NCBI GenBank assembly: GCA_015680685.1
Contig: MNCI01036289.1
Coordinates: 4,813-68,812, forward strand
DNA length: 64,000 bases
Source: Gnetum montanum
Taxonomy: Eukaryota; Streptophyta; Gnetopsida; Gnetales; Gnetaceae
Direction of reading: 5' to 3'
Below, in pieces: positions 10,867 through 23,377 of this stretch (position 1 is its first letter; the number at the start of each line of letters is the position of its first letter). The notes under the pieces are model-generated. The model saw only the letters and a list, made by a program, of their open reading frames with translations, ran no database searches and was not told where the DNA came from. The translations under genes were made by a program, and so were the position numbers.

Positions 10867-11742
10867 TGATGAAGCAGTTACTCTAATTATTAGAGTAGTT
10901 ACTCTGATTATTAGAGTGGTCACTCTAATTATTAGAATGGTTATTTAATTATTAGAGTGGTTATTCGTAGGTTACTCCTGGGTCTATAAATACAACACCT
11001 AGGTGCACAATTGGGAGCATGTTTTTAGCAATCAAGTAGGGAAACTCTTGTAGTTTGTTCATTCGAAAGTTATAATATTTTCCAAGTGCCCACAACAAGA
11101 GGTCTAAGTGTGGATAGATCTTTATTCAAGCATTGATATACCTAAGCACACCATTGTGTTGGCAATAAAGACAAGCTCTTTGATTCATCCTTGCAACACT
11201 TGAGATTTTTTTTCTTACACATTTATATTTTATTTTATTTTATGCACTTTACATTCATGTTATTAGCATAGTAATTCATTTTGATCAATTAAGCAAATTG
11301 TTAAATTACACAAGCACAACCCCTTTGAGCATACATGTGACACTTGGTAGCTCAGAAATGATTAGAGTTTGACAACCCAGCAATGTTTACACAAAGTTTA
11401 GGATGTGTCCAAGAAGTGGAAACAATAACTTGTGTTAGGTTAGCTTTATATTTAGTTTCCCTAGCAATTAATTGCTTTTACTTTTAATCACTCCTACTTT
11501 TATTCTTGTTCTAGATGAGTAATTCCATAAAAACATAAAACAATAAAAATCACACGCCTTAGTCACACTTAACCATACAATTGCATTCCATAAGTGGGAC
11601 TAGGAAGATAACAAATGAACAACATGCACACACCATTTAGCTCTAATGTACTTAGTAATTACAGTCTGCAGAATTTGACCAAATTGCACGTGAACATTTG
11701 TGATTCATATGGTTGGGTGTAAGGGTACCTTGTTACTGATCA
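10867..11742 (+). repeat. 5' LTR of element 2
   Basis: 876 bp, starting TGATGAAGCAGTTACTC and ending TACTGATCA. The U3 is an array of about five ACTCTAATTATTAGAGT units (10871-10970), each a 17-bp inverted repeat. The TATA box CTATAAATACAAC is at 10984-10996. The U5 end has the family word GTATGGTTGGGTGTAAGGGT. Confidence 0.88.
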
Positions 11743-11760
11743 TTGGCAACATTGCAAAGG
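11743..11760 (+). other. Primer-binding site of element 2 (decayed)
   Basis: TTGGCAACATTGCAAAGGA directly follows the LTR. It is a mutated form of the TTGGCRCCRTTGCC site seen in elements 1 and 5. Confidence 0.6.
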
Positions 11761-11905
11761 ATTATAGTTCTTCGTGCACTATCTAAGCCTAGTGAAATCT
11801 AGTAACCTCGTTGTTCAAACCCTAAGTGTTAAATCCTATGAAAACAGAAATTATCATTATTATCATCAAATTAAATTTTAACTGCAGACTATTTCTTAAC
11901 ACAAA

Positions 11906-14420
11906 ATGTATTCTTATTATAGGAGCCCATCGTTGCCCAAGGTAGTTCAAGTACCTCAACAATACTGGGTGGAATATGCTCATCCTGATGAGTATGTACT
12001 AGACTTTACCTTCATCTTACATCAAAATGAACTGATGTGGTGGTGCAATATGGAAGGAAACATTGTGTTGCCACATGAACGATCTTTTCCAGCCATGCTC
12101 CAACTAATGCTTGCATGACACAAGCTTCAACATCTCCATGGAGAATATGAGATGCAAGATCCTAACTCAAGGGACTATCATCCCACTAAAGTGCAAAGAC
12201 TAAGGGATCAACAACTAGAGCATTAACATGAGCTTATGAAGGGCAAGGGATCAAACATCTTTCCACCTCCACTTGACCAAATTGATGAAGGCAACCATTT
12301 ATTTAGTGATTCTCCTCTCTTTGACTTCGTTCAAGGAGCCCTCAACTAGAATGTACAATCGACAATCCATAATCCAGGTTCTGGTCAAAACGAATCCAAT
12401 GACAAAAATGGATCTAGAGAAGTAAGTCAAGAAAAGGGGGATAAAGGAGATCATGATTATGATCATGGTCGTGAGCATCGAAGGAAGGGTGATAGCTGTT
12501 AGCATGAAGCAAGTTCTCTTTCTTCTTCCCCTTCATCGTCATCTTCTTCTTCATCAAGTTCAGATTGTGTCCATAGAAGAAATAACCATGATGGAGGTGA
12601 CTGGCGGGACCAGAATAATAGAAGGGACCATTGAAATAGTCGTGACTGAAGATGTGGGAAATCCAATAAGGCCCATCATCAAGAAAGAAAGGCTAGTAGG
12701 GAACATCGTAGGCACCACCATCATGGCCTTGATGAACCTCTACTTGCTACTCAAGGCATGTTGAATATTGTAGAGGCTGTGAGGATTTCAACAAGGCATG
12801 TGAAGGACAAAAAAATAAAGAGGCTTGATATGAACAATATCCCTTGATTCGAGAGAGGATATGATGTCAATCTACAAAATCATCTCCAGGATTTCCAAGA
12901 TACATGTGCCTTGTAGAATATTGAAAATGAATGGAAAAAGCTAAAATTATTTCCAAGGACACTTATAAAGGAAGTGGAAAGTTGATATCGATCTTTGGAA
13001 CTAGAATCAATTAGGTGGTGGAGTACGATGTTGGAATTATTAAATGAAAAATATCAAATGTACTCTTGAGTATCCAATTTGAGAAAAAAAATTCAAGGGT
13101 GGAAACAAGGAAATCATGAGCCCTTGGATGCTGCTATTGGCTGATATTACTCTCTATTGCACAGGTGTCTCAACCATGGATACTCTCAGCTTGACCAACT
13201 TTGCCATATCATAGATGGGTTGTGGTCTGAAATCAAGAAAACCCTTGGTGTCTATGCCCAAGAGAGATTGACAGAATTAAGCGCTCGTCGGATTCAAAGA
13301 TTAATTGAGCAAGTAGCTAAGGAGGAGGAAGAGTTGAGAAAATGTGAAAATGTAGAAGAATACAATAGAGACCCTTCTATTTGAAAGAAAGGGATTAGAT
13401 TTTGTGACAGTTAGGTTGAATTTGCCAAAGATGAGGTGGTTAGTTAGAAAAACTTGCCATTCCAAAAATTACAATAAAAAATTACGACTAAGGTTGATCA
13501 ATTATGGGACTCCATGGACAATAGGTTTTAAGTTGTCTTAAAAATTGCTGAAGAGTCTATGGAACAATGTGATGATCATGAGCGTCGAAGGCATATGGAG
13601 GCTGAATGTGCCATATCTAAAGATAAAGGTAATATAGTTGCAGATAGTGATTCGAATGATGATGGTGTATGTGAGGTTTGCTAGTATGAACATCCTAAGG
13701 GATGTTGCCTACTTATATCACACTTGCAAGAATCTAGGGTATATGCCTTGCATTCATGACTTGCACAAAGGCAAACACGCAAAAGATTGTCTTATCCACA
13801 AGGAAATCCTTGATAGTTCCACCAACCATAGTAATACTATCTAAGTGGAAATCCTCCACAACCTTATGAAGTATATCAGCAGTGGCAGTAACCACAATCA
13901 TGGGTGTTACCACCTCCAAGACAACAATACCTTACTAGCAACCAGATCCCTATGGTTACTATGTTTAGCAACCTTCATCTCCAAGGGACTCCTTTGGTCA
14001 TGTTGCTGCTTACCAGTCTTACCACTACTCTCCTGAAACATATCATTCATCCTATCCAAGGAGGGATACCACCTACTACCCTCATGTACCTCTTTTCCCT
14101 GCACCTACTCCTCCACCTCTTGCACAACTACCACCTACTCCATCCATGCAAGGTGAATTGCCTGCACAACCATAGCAAAGAAATGCTACGAGGGCAGTTA
14201 ACCTGCAATCGGTTAACCCACCTAGCGGGTTGGAACCACGAACAAAGAAAAGACCCTTCTTCCGACTTCGTAGTCCACCAAAGCCCTTGGATACCTTAGT
14301 GGTTGGTAACCCTACTCCTCCACCTTCTTCTATTTCTTCTTTATCTAAGTCCTCTTCAAACCAAAATCCCTCTCAAATCCATGCTGTAATGCTAAAACAT
14401 GTTGTATCTGATTGGATTTG
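11906..14420 (+). pseudogene. gag: gag of element 2
   Basis: The start is ATG at 11906. The N-terminal block (YAHPDEYVLDFTFILHQ, W..NMEGN) is shared with elements 5 and E. A serine run (12516-12565) and an H/R/D-rich segment follow. The capsid core (about 12880-13380) has the gag pattern F.RGY...LQ.HLQDF...L..FP.TL.KE. and ends in a charged helix. A zinc knuckle lies at 13670-13708 (C-x2-C-x3-H-x-x-x-C) with a stop in its middle. The tail (13840-14420) is rich in P, Y, Q and H. At least eight stops interrupt the frame. Gag forms the particle and packages RNA. Confidence 0.8.
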
Positions 14421-14435
14421 AGCTGGTAACCTGCC

Positions 14436-14883
14436 CAAAAAATTAGCTAATCCTGGGAATCCCCTAGTTCACTTACAAATTGTTGGAAATGAGCCTTGCA
14501 AAGATCTTCTAGATTCTGGTTATGGTGTTAATATGATCTTGCATGAGATGTACACAATGTGGAACCTTTCTCCTTTGAAGAAGAGCAACATCCAACTAGA
14601 ATTGGTGGACCAGTCCATCACTGTTCCATTAGGACTAGTTGAAGACATTTTCACCACCATTTGTGGGTGGTCATATCCAACTGATTTCCTAGTAACTAAA
14701 GTGGAGAACTGCAAGGGGGTCTTTCCAATAATCATGGGAAGGTCATGGCTAAGTACTATTGATCCCAAAATGGGCATTAGAGATCTTTCTTTGAAGATAA
14801 CAAAAGAAAATGAGTTTGGAAAGATTGAGAAGAAGAGGGTTCCATGTATTGCATATGATGATTCAGGGTGCCATTTTGTGTAG
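14436..14883 (+). pseudogene. Retropepsin-type protease domain of element 2
   Basis: The frame reads CKDLLDSGYGVNMI, where DSG (about 14512-14520) is the aspartic-protease catalytic triad. About 70 residues later PIIMGRSWLSTIDP follows, the second signature of Ty3/gypsy proteases (normally I.LGR..L). The domain is open from 14436 to a stop at 14881-14883. It would cleave the Gag-Pol polyprotein. It is the best-preserved coding part of this element. Confidence 0.8.
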
Positions 14884-15584
14884 AAGTTAGGGTCAGTAAA
14901 ACAAATATCTATTTTTGCATGCAAGCAGTGTGCACAGAAGTTGAGATCTAGAGATGTCTATACACAATAGCCACAAAACAAGAGGGCAACTAGTGGCTAA
15001 CAGCTGATACTAGCAATAGTACATTATGCATAGAATCAACTAAGGGACGAATGTACAAGTATGTTGTAAGTATGGATGAACTTGAGCAAGTTCATCACTA
15101 GCTCTCTAAAGGAACATATGATGATGTCAATTGGGTTGAGCTAGAAATTCTTGAGGTAGAAGTAGCAGCTGTCACCAACTGTACATCCATCACTGTTGCT
15201 CGGTTTGTACAAAAAAACATCATAAATAGGTTTGGTGTACCTCATGCATTAATTTCTAATAATGGAACTCATTTTACAGGTGTCACTTTTTGGAAACTGA
15301 TGCAGCGCTTGGGGGTTGAACATAAACTCACAACACCATATCACCCCTAAGCCAATGGTCAAATTGAAGTCACTAATTGGGAGATTACAAAAATCTTAAT
15401 GTGTACCATTAGCAAATATCAAAGGGACTAGAGCACTAAATTAAATGATGCCCTTTAGGCCTATTGCTCCACATGGAAGCTTCCCATAGGTTATTCTCCC
15501 TATGAGCTTATGTACAGAAAACTACCAACTTTGCCAATCCAATCCAAGCTTTGTACACTCTCCATGGCCTGTGTCCTTGACCTA
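14884..15584 (+). pseudogene. Deleted pol and integrase core of element 2, 5' part
   Basis: After the protease stop the frame is broken but alignable to elements 5 and F (STLCIE, MDELEQVHH). Near 15170 it jumps directly to integrase, so RT and RNase H (normally more than 1.2 kb) are missing. The integrase core reads FGVPHALISNNGTHFTG and YHP.ANGQIEVTN. The catalytic Asp of the second block is Asn here (15258-15260), while the Glu is kept. The frame stops being integrase at 15584, where element 3 is inserted, and resumes at 37540. Confidence 0.8.
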
Positions 15585-15589
15585 TATCT

Positions 15590-17305
15590 TGTAGTGACTA
15601 AAAACGTCAATAGCTGGAAAACACTGAGAGGTCGTCGGTCGTGGAAGTCTTAACCCCAGATCTACATGAGGGCTGTGCTAGATAAAATGGAAACAGGGTG
15701 CCCTGAATGGTCTGGTTGATCAGATAGGGACTTAGTCGATGTTAATATAACCTTTTGCAAACGGATAATTTGAAAATGAGATTTATAGCATAAAATAATC
15801 TTTAAGCGCAAAAGGGGCAGAAAACAATGTAAAATGCAATGATAAGTAAGAAAAAAAAAGTAAAATGCAATTAGAAAAATGCATTGCTTCAAGAATGTGA
15901 CTTCACTCTGTCAAGGTGGATACAATTGGTTGCACGACACTGAGGGGTGCAGGGATTCCAAAGGTAACCAAGACGTTTAGAGTAAGACAACTGTATGCTT
16001 GAACGTGAACTTGGGAGTCAACAATGTGAAATGCTATGGGGCTGGTAGGAAAAAGAAAAGCAAAACACCAAACGAGAGTGCCAACTATTTACAATGTCAA
16101 ACAAGATGTTTACAATGCGTAGGAATACAATGCTAACTTTTTGCTTGTTAGACAACTGATTCACCATCCAGCCGACTAATGCACTGACCCTTTGATCATT
16201 GCTCATTGGGGTATTTATAGGGCCAAGAGCACATGAAAGGTGTAGTTTGGACACCATGTGTCCTAGGCCCATGTTGACTCTTCTATGCTGCATGGACATG
16301 CATGACCATTGGACGAGCCTGCCATGCTGTAATTATGAGCTTGCCATGCCGTAATCGCGCTGTCAGAACTTGGAGATGTGTGCCAATGGTGCAAACAGGT
16401 GAAGTGTATTGATGTAGCGTAACTTCTTGCTACGCAGCACTATGCTTTATAGTGTAGCATGTTGGTGTAGTGTAGCATCTTGCTATGCTGTGCTATGCTA
16501 TGCAGTGTAGCATAGTGTAGCCACTAATTCGAGGCAAAACTTGCGTTGCATCCTGCTGCATGTGTCAGAAACCTTTAAAGTGCTCCGATTGCTTTTTACA
16601 TACTTGCTATGCTATGCTACGCTACGTAGTGTAGCATAGCATAGTAGCAGGCCTTAGTCGCAAAAATGTCATCAATTTGCAAACTGTTCCTTTTGCACTG
16701 TGAAACTTGAGAACTTGCTGATCCTGCCCTTTGAGATGCCTTTCGTTATTCCCATAGAGTTACTATGTTGTGCTACGCTATGTAGTGTAGCAACCAACAT
16801 GGCCTACTTTTTGTCGAGTTTGCTATTTTCTGGTGAAGGAGCCATTGCTGAAGAACTTGGAGCTGAGTGAAGCAACTATTTTCGAAGGTTACTAACTTCA
16901 TGTAATTAAGATCACTAAGTAAGCCGAGCCTTCCTATCTTGCTCTCGCTACACTATGCTATGCTACGTAGCATAGCATAGCGTAGCACCTTGTCTTGCAA
17001 AATTTACAAGTGATTTCTTGAACAACTATCTCCCAAAGCCTGCTATGCTGCATGGCGTAGCATAGCATAGCAAACTCCTTAACTAGAAAACCTGCCAAAA
17101 TGTTTTGCGCATTCTGAGCACCGCTGACAACTTTTCGCATTGCTTCTATGTAGGCTATCAGCTAAACAAATTTCCCAGCTAGAAAATTTGCCAAACTGTA
17201 AAGCCTAAAACCCAGAACATCCATCTCTTGATGAACTACCATGACGCTGCCTGAATTGCAAAGACCTGGTGAAGCAAGGATGTCCTGTAAATTTAGGGTG
17301 TTTTA
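15590..17305 (-). repeat. 3' LTR of element 3
   Basis: 1716 bp, sense start TAAAACACCC (TG decayed) and sense end GTCACTACA. The TATA box CCTATAAATACC is at about 16211-16222 on the minus strand. The U3 (16225-17305) contains at least five palindromes built from GCTATGC and GCTACGC words. The best are a 38-bp one at 16607-16644 and a 40-bp one at 16947-16986, each with one mismatched pair. Confidence 0.88.
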
Positions 17306-17322
17306 TTGGCCCCTCTTTGTCA
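17306..17322 (-). other. Polypurine tract of element 3
   Basis: On the minus strand ACAAAGAGGGGCCAA lies directly before the LTR start, which fixes the element's strand and the inner edge of its 3' LTR. Confidence 0.7.
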
Positions 17323-18660
17323 ACGTATGGAGGATGGACCCGAGAGATGTTGATAAAGAATATGAAACACCATGGAAGGTAAAATGCTAACATTATTTTT
17401 TGGTGATCATCAATATGTCGCTTAGCTATGCTTGAGAGTGTTGCATTCGATTTGTAGGGGAAAGGGAAGGGTTAATTAGGGAGGAAGAAGGTTTAAGAAA
17501 AGGATAAAGATGAAGCTTAGCAGAATCCCTCGTCAGAGTGCTCATGAGGAAGTTGTTCGCGTGGTCATCTTTGCTTTTGCTGACCTTCGACCTCTCGTTG
17601 AAATGCTTGGAGAGGGTGATTGCAAAATGGCTTATGTGCCATTTTTTTTAGGCACATTTTTTTATGTGAGCTTTTGCTCTCTTACGCTTTTGCCTTTTAC
17701 TATTTTGTCGTTTACATTTGCGAACAACCTCTATGCAGGATAGATGTTTCTTTCCCAGGATGAGTTGTGTTACATTGGTATGGGGATTTAACCTGCCTAT
17801 AGATGCTTTTCATGTGGTGAGCTATGTTACACACGTTATGGACTTTGCAGTTGAGAAAACAGGAGGGCTTAGCAGGTGTTGGAAAACATCTTGTAAAAGA
17901 GGGGAGTGAGTAGGAATTGCAAATGCAAGAAGTAAGGTAAAGGGAAGGCACTTGTAAGGTAGGACAGGATGTGCACTCTAAGGTAGCCAAGCTAGTCAAG
18001 ACAACCACTTCGCAACACTGTAGCATTTGCTGCCGTGGCGAGACACACTTTTGACCGACGCCTCTTCGAAACGCACCCTACAAACAAAAAAGAGAGCGAA
18101 CAAGAAGAAATAGCCATGATGCAAAATGAGGGCAAAGGTCTTGCTTGTTGTAGACATTGTTGAAGCTCTTGGACATCTTTGCTGGTGTATGATGTCCAAA
18201 GTAGGAAGGCCAGCAATGGCCTTGGCAGTGTCAACATGAAGGAGCAGGCGTCAAAGGAGCAGGGAGTTGCTATGAGTGTAGATGCTTTGGAATCCCTGCT
18301 AAAGGCATGCATTCTCAGTTCATCTATGGGATTAGCTACCACATAGCTAAACGTCATTTGAGCTGAGATGTTGGCAAGGAGCTGGAGGATAACAATATTG
18401 TGGATGGGCCACAATACTGCTAGAACTCCAGCAGCAGGCACTGACCAAGGAACTACTGTCAGGGTGATGGGTCGTGGTGGCAGTAGGTCTAGGGGGTTAG
18501 TCAGATGTCATACGACATCTCCGAGGGATCAACAAGATGCCGAGAGCAGTGGTGTTGCATATGTTCTAGATCGTGTTCTCATCACATCGTGAACTCCATT
18601 CTGGAACTGCAATGTCCCACCCCACTTCGACATTGTGCACACTTCCTTGATGTGTACTTG
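17323..18660 (-). other. Tail region between pol and 3' LTR of element 3
   Basis: Tat elements often carry an extra ORF here. The longest minus-strand frame (18441-17992, 149 residues) is hydrophobic and matches nothing I know. A plus-strand frame at 17510-17743 is followed by an acceptor-like CTATGCAG/G (17733-17741). Neither is convincing. No function is assigned. Confidence 0.35.
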
Positions 18661-18669
18661 GTGTAGATG

Positions 18670-18950
18670 CATGCTGGGGACGTGCCATGAACCCAGTTTA
18701 AGATCTTGGTAGACCATGTGTTGGGTTAAGGTCCCAGCAGACCGCTGTGTTGGTTTAAGGTCCCAATAGACCGTATGTGCTAGTTTAACATCATAGCATA
18801 TGTGCTATGCCAGTTTATAGTCATCGTGGACTAGATGTGCCAGTTTTACATCATAGCAGACGTTGGCAAAGCTATGCCAGTTTAACGTTGTAGCAGGTGT
18901 TTGCTCACCTTTGCTAGTTTTACGTCGTAGTGGACGTTTGCTTATTTGCT
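18670..18950. repeat. Hairpin minisatellite C
   Basis: About seven degenerate units of roughly 40 bp with the core AGTTTAAGGTCCCAGCAGACC. Each holds a short inverted repeat around a 5-6-base loop. The stems differ but stay paired: GGTC/GACC near 18730 and 18765, AGTC/GACT near 18822, ACGTC/GACGT near 18922. The array begins right after the pol stop codon (18959-18961). Confidence 0.65.
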
Positions 18951-18958
18951 CCATGTGC

Positions 18959-20090
18959 TTAGATGTAGTATGGATTGAGGTATGAGTGATTCACTAGGTT
19001 TGCAAACTCACTACCGTCCATGTTTGCCAACTTGAAGGTTCGATTCCCAAAGGCTTTAGTGACCATGTATGGGCCTTCCTAGTTGGCTAAGAATTTGCTC
19101 ACATGCTTACGAACAACCTTGGGGATGAGGTCTCCCTTCTGAATTGGCCATTGATGTGGGTTTGCATGATGTTTTTTCCGTTGCTTGCTCTGGTAGTGCT
19201 CAATGTCAAGGTTTGTGCATGCTCCTCTATTAAGTCAAGGTTGATAATTCTCAACTCGTTGTTCTGGGCTTCATTCACGACATTAGATAGGATCATTCAG
19301 AGTGATGGTACCTACAACTCAAGAGGCAACACAGCTTCAGATCCATAAACAAGATTGTAACGATTCTTACTCGTTGCAGTCATGCATGTTATCCTGTAGG
19401 CCCATAGAACATAGAGGATTTGCTCATGCCACTGCCTCTTCCTATTGCTAAGCATCCTTTTCAACAAGTTGGTGATGGACTTATTTGTAGCCTCTGCCTG
19501 CCTGTTTGCTTGTGGGTAATACGATGAGGAGAATGATTGCCTGATGCTAAGATTTTTGCAGAAGGTTTGGGTTTCCGTACTACTAAATTGTGATCCATTA
19601 TTGGTTACAATAGTCATTGGAAGCCCGAGCCTTATCACGATGTTATCCAAGATGAAGTGGCAAGCCTACTGAGATGTCACCTTCGTCAGGGGAATAGCTT
19701 CCACCCAGTTAGTAAAATACTCAGTGGCTGTGATGATGAAGCTATGTCATATAGAAGACTTAGGCATGATAGGCCCTAGGAGGTCTAATCCCCATCGCTG
19801 AAAAGGCCACGTGATCTACGTTGGATGCAACTCCATATGAGATTTGCGTGTCTCTCGCATGTATCACATGTCTTGACTTTTGACAGGAAATCATGCTCCA
19901 CATGGGGCCAATAGTACCCTAGGCATCTAATTTTTGTTGCCATAGCCCTAGGTGATATGTGTCCACCACAAAGTCCCTCATGCACTTCATTAACCACCTT
20001 CTGTGCCTGCTCCTCACCCATGCATGCTAGCAATATCTCGTCATAGGAACGTTTGCACAGGGCATCATTTCCCATGAGCATATATTGTTG
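18959..20090 (-). pseudogene. Integrase of element 3
   Basis: Reading downward, the zinc-binding part (20060-19860) has HEGLCGGH and CDTC, the HHCC finger. The core includes WGLDLLGP (first Asp kept, near 19780), then VTNNGSQF, where the second catalytic Asp has become Asn (19600-19602), and YYPQAN.QAEATNK with the Glu kept. The C-terminal part (NELR..NLDLIEEH, EGPYMV.KAFGN, NPYYI) ends at the stop 18961-18959. Several in-frame stops (for example near 19650 and 19090) disrupt it. Integrase inserts the cDNA into the genome. Confidence 0.85.
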
Positions 20091-20440
20091 GGCACGCTTG
20101 CAAATCGTATCTCTCTGGGTAGATGTTAATTCGCTTGGGGGTTCACCATGTTGTAGGTAGGCTTTAATGTTGGCGTATCACTCCTGGGTGTCCGTGGCAC
20201 TGACAGAGGCCATGTGTCCCACTTGAGTGATAGGCCCAGCATATTCGGCAATGAAAGTTAGAAAACTGGCAAACAGGTGTGGTGGAATATTTAGTGCTAG
20301 GATGGCTAGGGCATCTGCTACAGTGTTTTTGTTGCATCGCACGTGTTGCACATTCGTGGTTACAGATTGTTTAAGCAGGATTTTTCTAGGTCACAATAGG
20401 GTTGCAGGTGCATAGCCTTGCAGGCATAGACCTCAGTGAT

Positions 20441-20767
20441 TTAATTCACAACTAGGTGTGAATCACCACGAATTGCTAGGTGTTGTATGCGTAGTGTTTG
20501 GGTAGCTGAGAGGCCTCTGAGTAGCCCCTCATACTTTGCCATGTTTTTCGTGCAGGGGAATGGAAAGCGGTAAGTGAAAGGATGCATTTCCTCAGAAGGG
20601 AATGTAATGACAGTAGCTGCACTACCTCCCCGTGCGGCCAAGGTGCCATCAAAGTGTAAAGTAGCTTCCAGGTATGATGGGATGGCATTGATAGTGGCAA
20701 CATGATTGTCTGAGAATTCAGGGTCTATAGTTGCCTGGTCATCGACAGGTGAGGCAGGAAGTTGCAT
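20441..20767 (-). pseudogene. Second (archaeal-like) RNase H domain of element 3
   Basis: The frame reads LHFDGTLAARGGSAATV, then CTKNMAKYEGLLRGL and LAIRGDSHLVVN. FDG, E and GDS are the acidic sites of the extra RNase H that Tat elements carry between the normal RNase H and integrase. This domain supports the Tat assignment. The frame is open over 108 residues. Confidence 0.8.
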
Positions 20768-22490
20768 CGCTATGGCTTGGTCTTTTGTTGATGACTAACA
20801 CATAATGCAAGTCAAATTTCACAGTTATTGCTTTCCACTGAGCTATCCTGCTACTCTCATAGAGGTTGTTTGTGATAGCCCGGAGTATGTTGCTCTTGCA
20901 AATAATGTTAATCTTACTACAAAATAGGTAATTCCTCCACTTTTTTAACGTAAATACTAAGGCAAGGTAATTCCTCTCCACCTCATTGTACTTTGCTTCA
21001 TACGCTATCAATGCATGACTCAGATAGTACACTGGTATCTTAGATCTGTCATCTCATTTATGACATAACAGTGCTGCAATAGATGTGTCGGAGGTGGCAA
21101 GGTAGATGAAGAAAGACTTATCCCTCTATGGTGGGTGCATAGTTGGGAGGTGCAAAAGCTCTTTCTTTAGGTCATCAAAGGCTTGTTGACACTGAATTGT
21201 CCATTCGAAGTTAACCCCTTTATTTAGAAGATGTTGCATGGGATGTAACTTGTCAGTTAACTTTGCTATAAACCTTTGGATGAATTGTACCATACCTTGC
21301 AACCCATGTAATTCTTTAAGGTTTGTAGGAGGTGCCAGGTTGACGATGGCCTTAACTTTATCAGGGTCCACCTGTATTCCGGCCTCCAATAGTACAAACC
21401 CTAACATGCGTATGGTCCTCACCCCGAAGACACACTGCTTAGGATTGAGGCGCAAATCATGCATTTGATAACACTTAAGGACTATCCCTAGATTGCATGG
21501 GTGATTAGCAACCTCTTTGGACGTGACCGCTATATCATCCACGTAGTCATTTAGTGTTTCTAGGATGTAGTTGCTAAAGATATAAGTCATAGCTCATTGG
21601 TAGGTTGCTCTGGCATTCTTGAGCTCAAAAGGCATCATAGTATAACAAAAGGTACCCCATGGGGTCATGAAGGTTGTTGTTAACTAATGCTCTAGGTTAA
21701 TGCGAATTTGGTTGTAGCCGGAGAAACCATCCATGAAGGATAATAGAGCATGACTAGCCATAGTGTCAATGAGTTGATCTATGTTTGAAAGTGGGAAATC
21801 ATCTTTGATCGTTTCCTTGTTTAGATCTTGGAAGTCTATATAGATTCATATTCCTCCCATTTCCTTAGAAACCACAACGATGTTGGACACCCATTCTGAG
21901 TAATTAACTGCACGGATGAAACCAGCTTGGTATAGATTGGTGATTTCATCTCTTAAGACTAGTGCAATTTCTTGTTTAACCTTACGAGCCTTCTACTTGA
22001 CTACCTTCATGTGTGGGTCTAGGACAATGTTGTGTTGTATCGGCCTCAGATCTAAACCTGGCATGTTGTTGTATCATGTGAAAGCTTTAATGTTGTCTTG
22101 TAGAATCTTGGCTACATCTTCGTGCATCTACACATCTAGGAGGGTGCTAAGTTTTAACATTTTTACTTTCCCCTTGGATGTGGTCATAGGCATCTTGACG
22201 AGAGGATCCTCAGATACATCCCTGACCTCTAAATCTAGGGTTCAGACTAGATGCTTGGGCTAGTCTGGGGATGTTTCTAAGAATGTTATGGTGCTAGCTA
22301 TGATTGATTCCCAGTCGATCAGGTCTGGGTTCAATTTTCTTGTGAGCTTGCCATGTAGACCTCCTAAAGCTAAATGCATGGAGAGATCACGATGGATTTC
22401 CATTTTTTGCTCAACCTGCCAAAATGAAATGAGAGTATGTTTAGGAGGCACATCTTCACAGTAATTGTGTATAGCGAAAACTTGCAAAGA
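20739..22490 (-). pseudogene. Reverse transcriptase and RNase H of element 3
   Basis: From about 22490 the frame runs through NMPGLDLRPIQH, the RT fingers (IR..NYSEWVSNIVVV), palm (YIDFQDLNKETIKDDFPL, FMDGFSGYNQI) and the YVDD active site (near 21540). The connection domain follows (LRLNPKQCVFGV, LGF.....GI.VDPDKVKAI), then the first RNase H (YYLSHALIAYEAKYNEVERNYLALVF). Stops occur near 22130, 21845 and 21600. It would copy the RNA into DNA. A candidate acceptor (TCTTTGCAAG, near 22485 on the minus strand) lies at the 5' end of this ORF. Confidence 0.88.
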
Positions 22491-23377
22491 AGCGATAATG
22501 TGTAAGTATGATATAAAGATTAAAATTCGCCCGTTTGAGGTTATGGTGGGCCGTTAAGACGCAAAGATGCGAAACTGCAAAAAAATGCAAAACTACCAAT
22601 GTACATGTTGGCACATTTTGGCCATTTCATGGAACAGAGATATGAGATGATTGAAACCTTCAAAATATTTCAATAGAACTATTGAGATGGAGAAGTGGGT
22701 TTGGTACGTATAGCATGCTCCTTTGTGGTAGAAAATATTTTGAGGTGTTTGCAGATAAAGTACAAGAATATTTTCTATATTACTAATAATGGCAAGGATC
22801 GTAATAATAGTTCAGAGATTGTCATGAACAAATGTTTGTATGAAATGTCCCATCAAAATATTGGTGAAATTTTTTCTATGTGTCTTCATTCACATCTGCA
22901 CAAAACATCTTGCCTGCCAAGGTCACTGAAGAGAGAAAAGTTGAGACAATGAAAAACTAAATTTTTCAAAGGATAGAGTTATCTGGGAGAAGAGTTGAAG
23001 TTGGATATTTTGAAGGACACTCAGTAACAAAAAAAAATGTTGTAAAGCAGAGGAATGGAAGTACAGACAAAAGAGAGGGAGAAGGCCATGCAATCTAGGC
23101 ACATACATTGGTGCTAAAAATCCAAAATTTAAATCTTTCTACCGCCAGTGCAGGAAAACTGGTTTGAACCTGAAGCTTATTGTTGAATTTCCATACTGAA
23201 TGCGAAACTAGGATATTATGCAAATTCAAATCATTTACTCTAGACATTTTGTCAAACACTTGCTGCGCAAACTCCATTTCTCTGGAAATTTGTTGGCATT
23301 CGGACGAAAATGAGCCTAAAATCATGAACACTAAGACCTTAAGCAAATTTAGAAAAGAAGACTCAAGGAGCCAGAAA

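Noticed and set aside
17992-18441. A hydrophobic minus-strand ORF as an env-like protein
   Set aside because: No clear signal peptide, no conserved copy in the window and poor start context. It is kept only as part of the unassigned tail.
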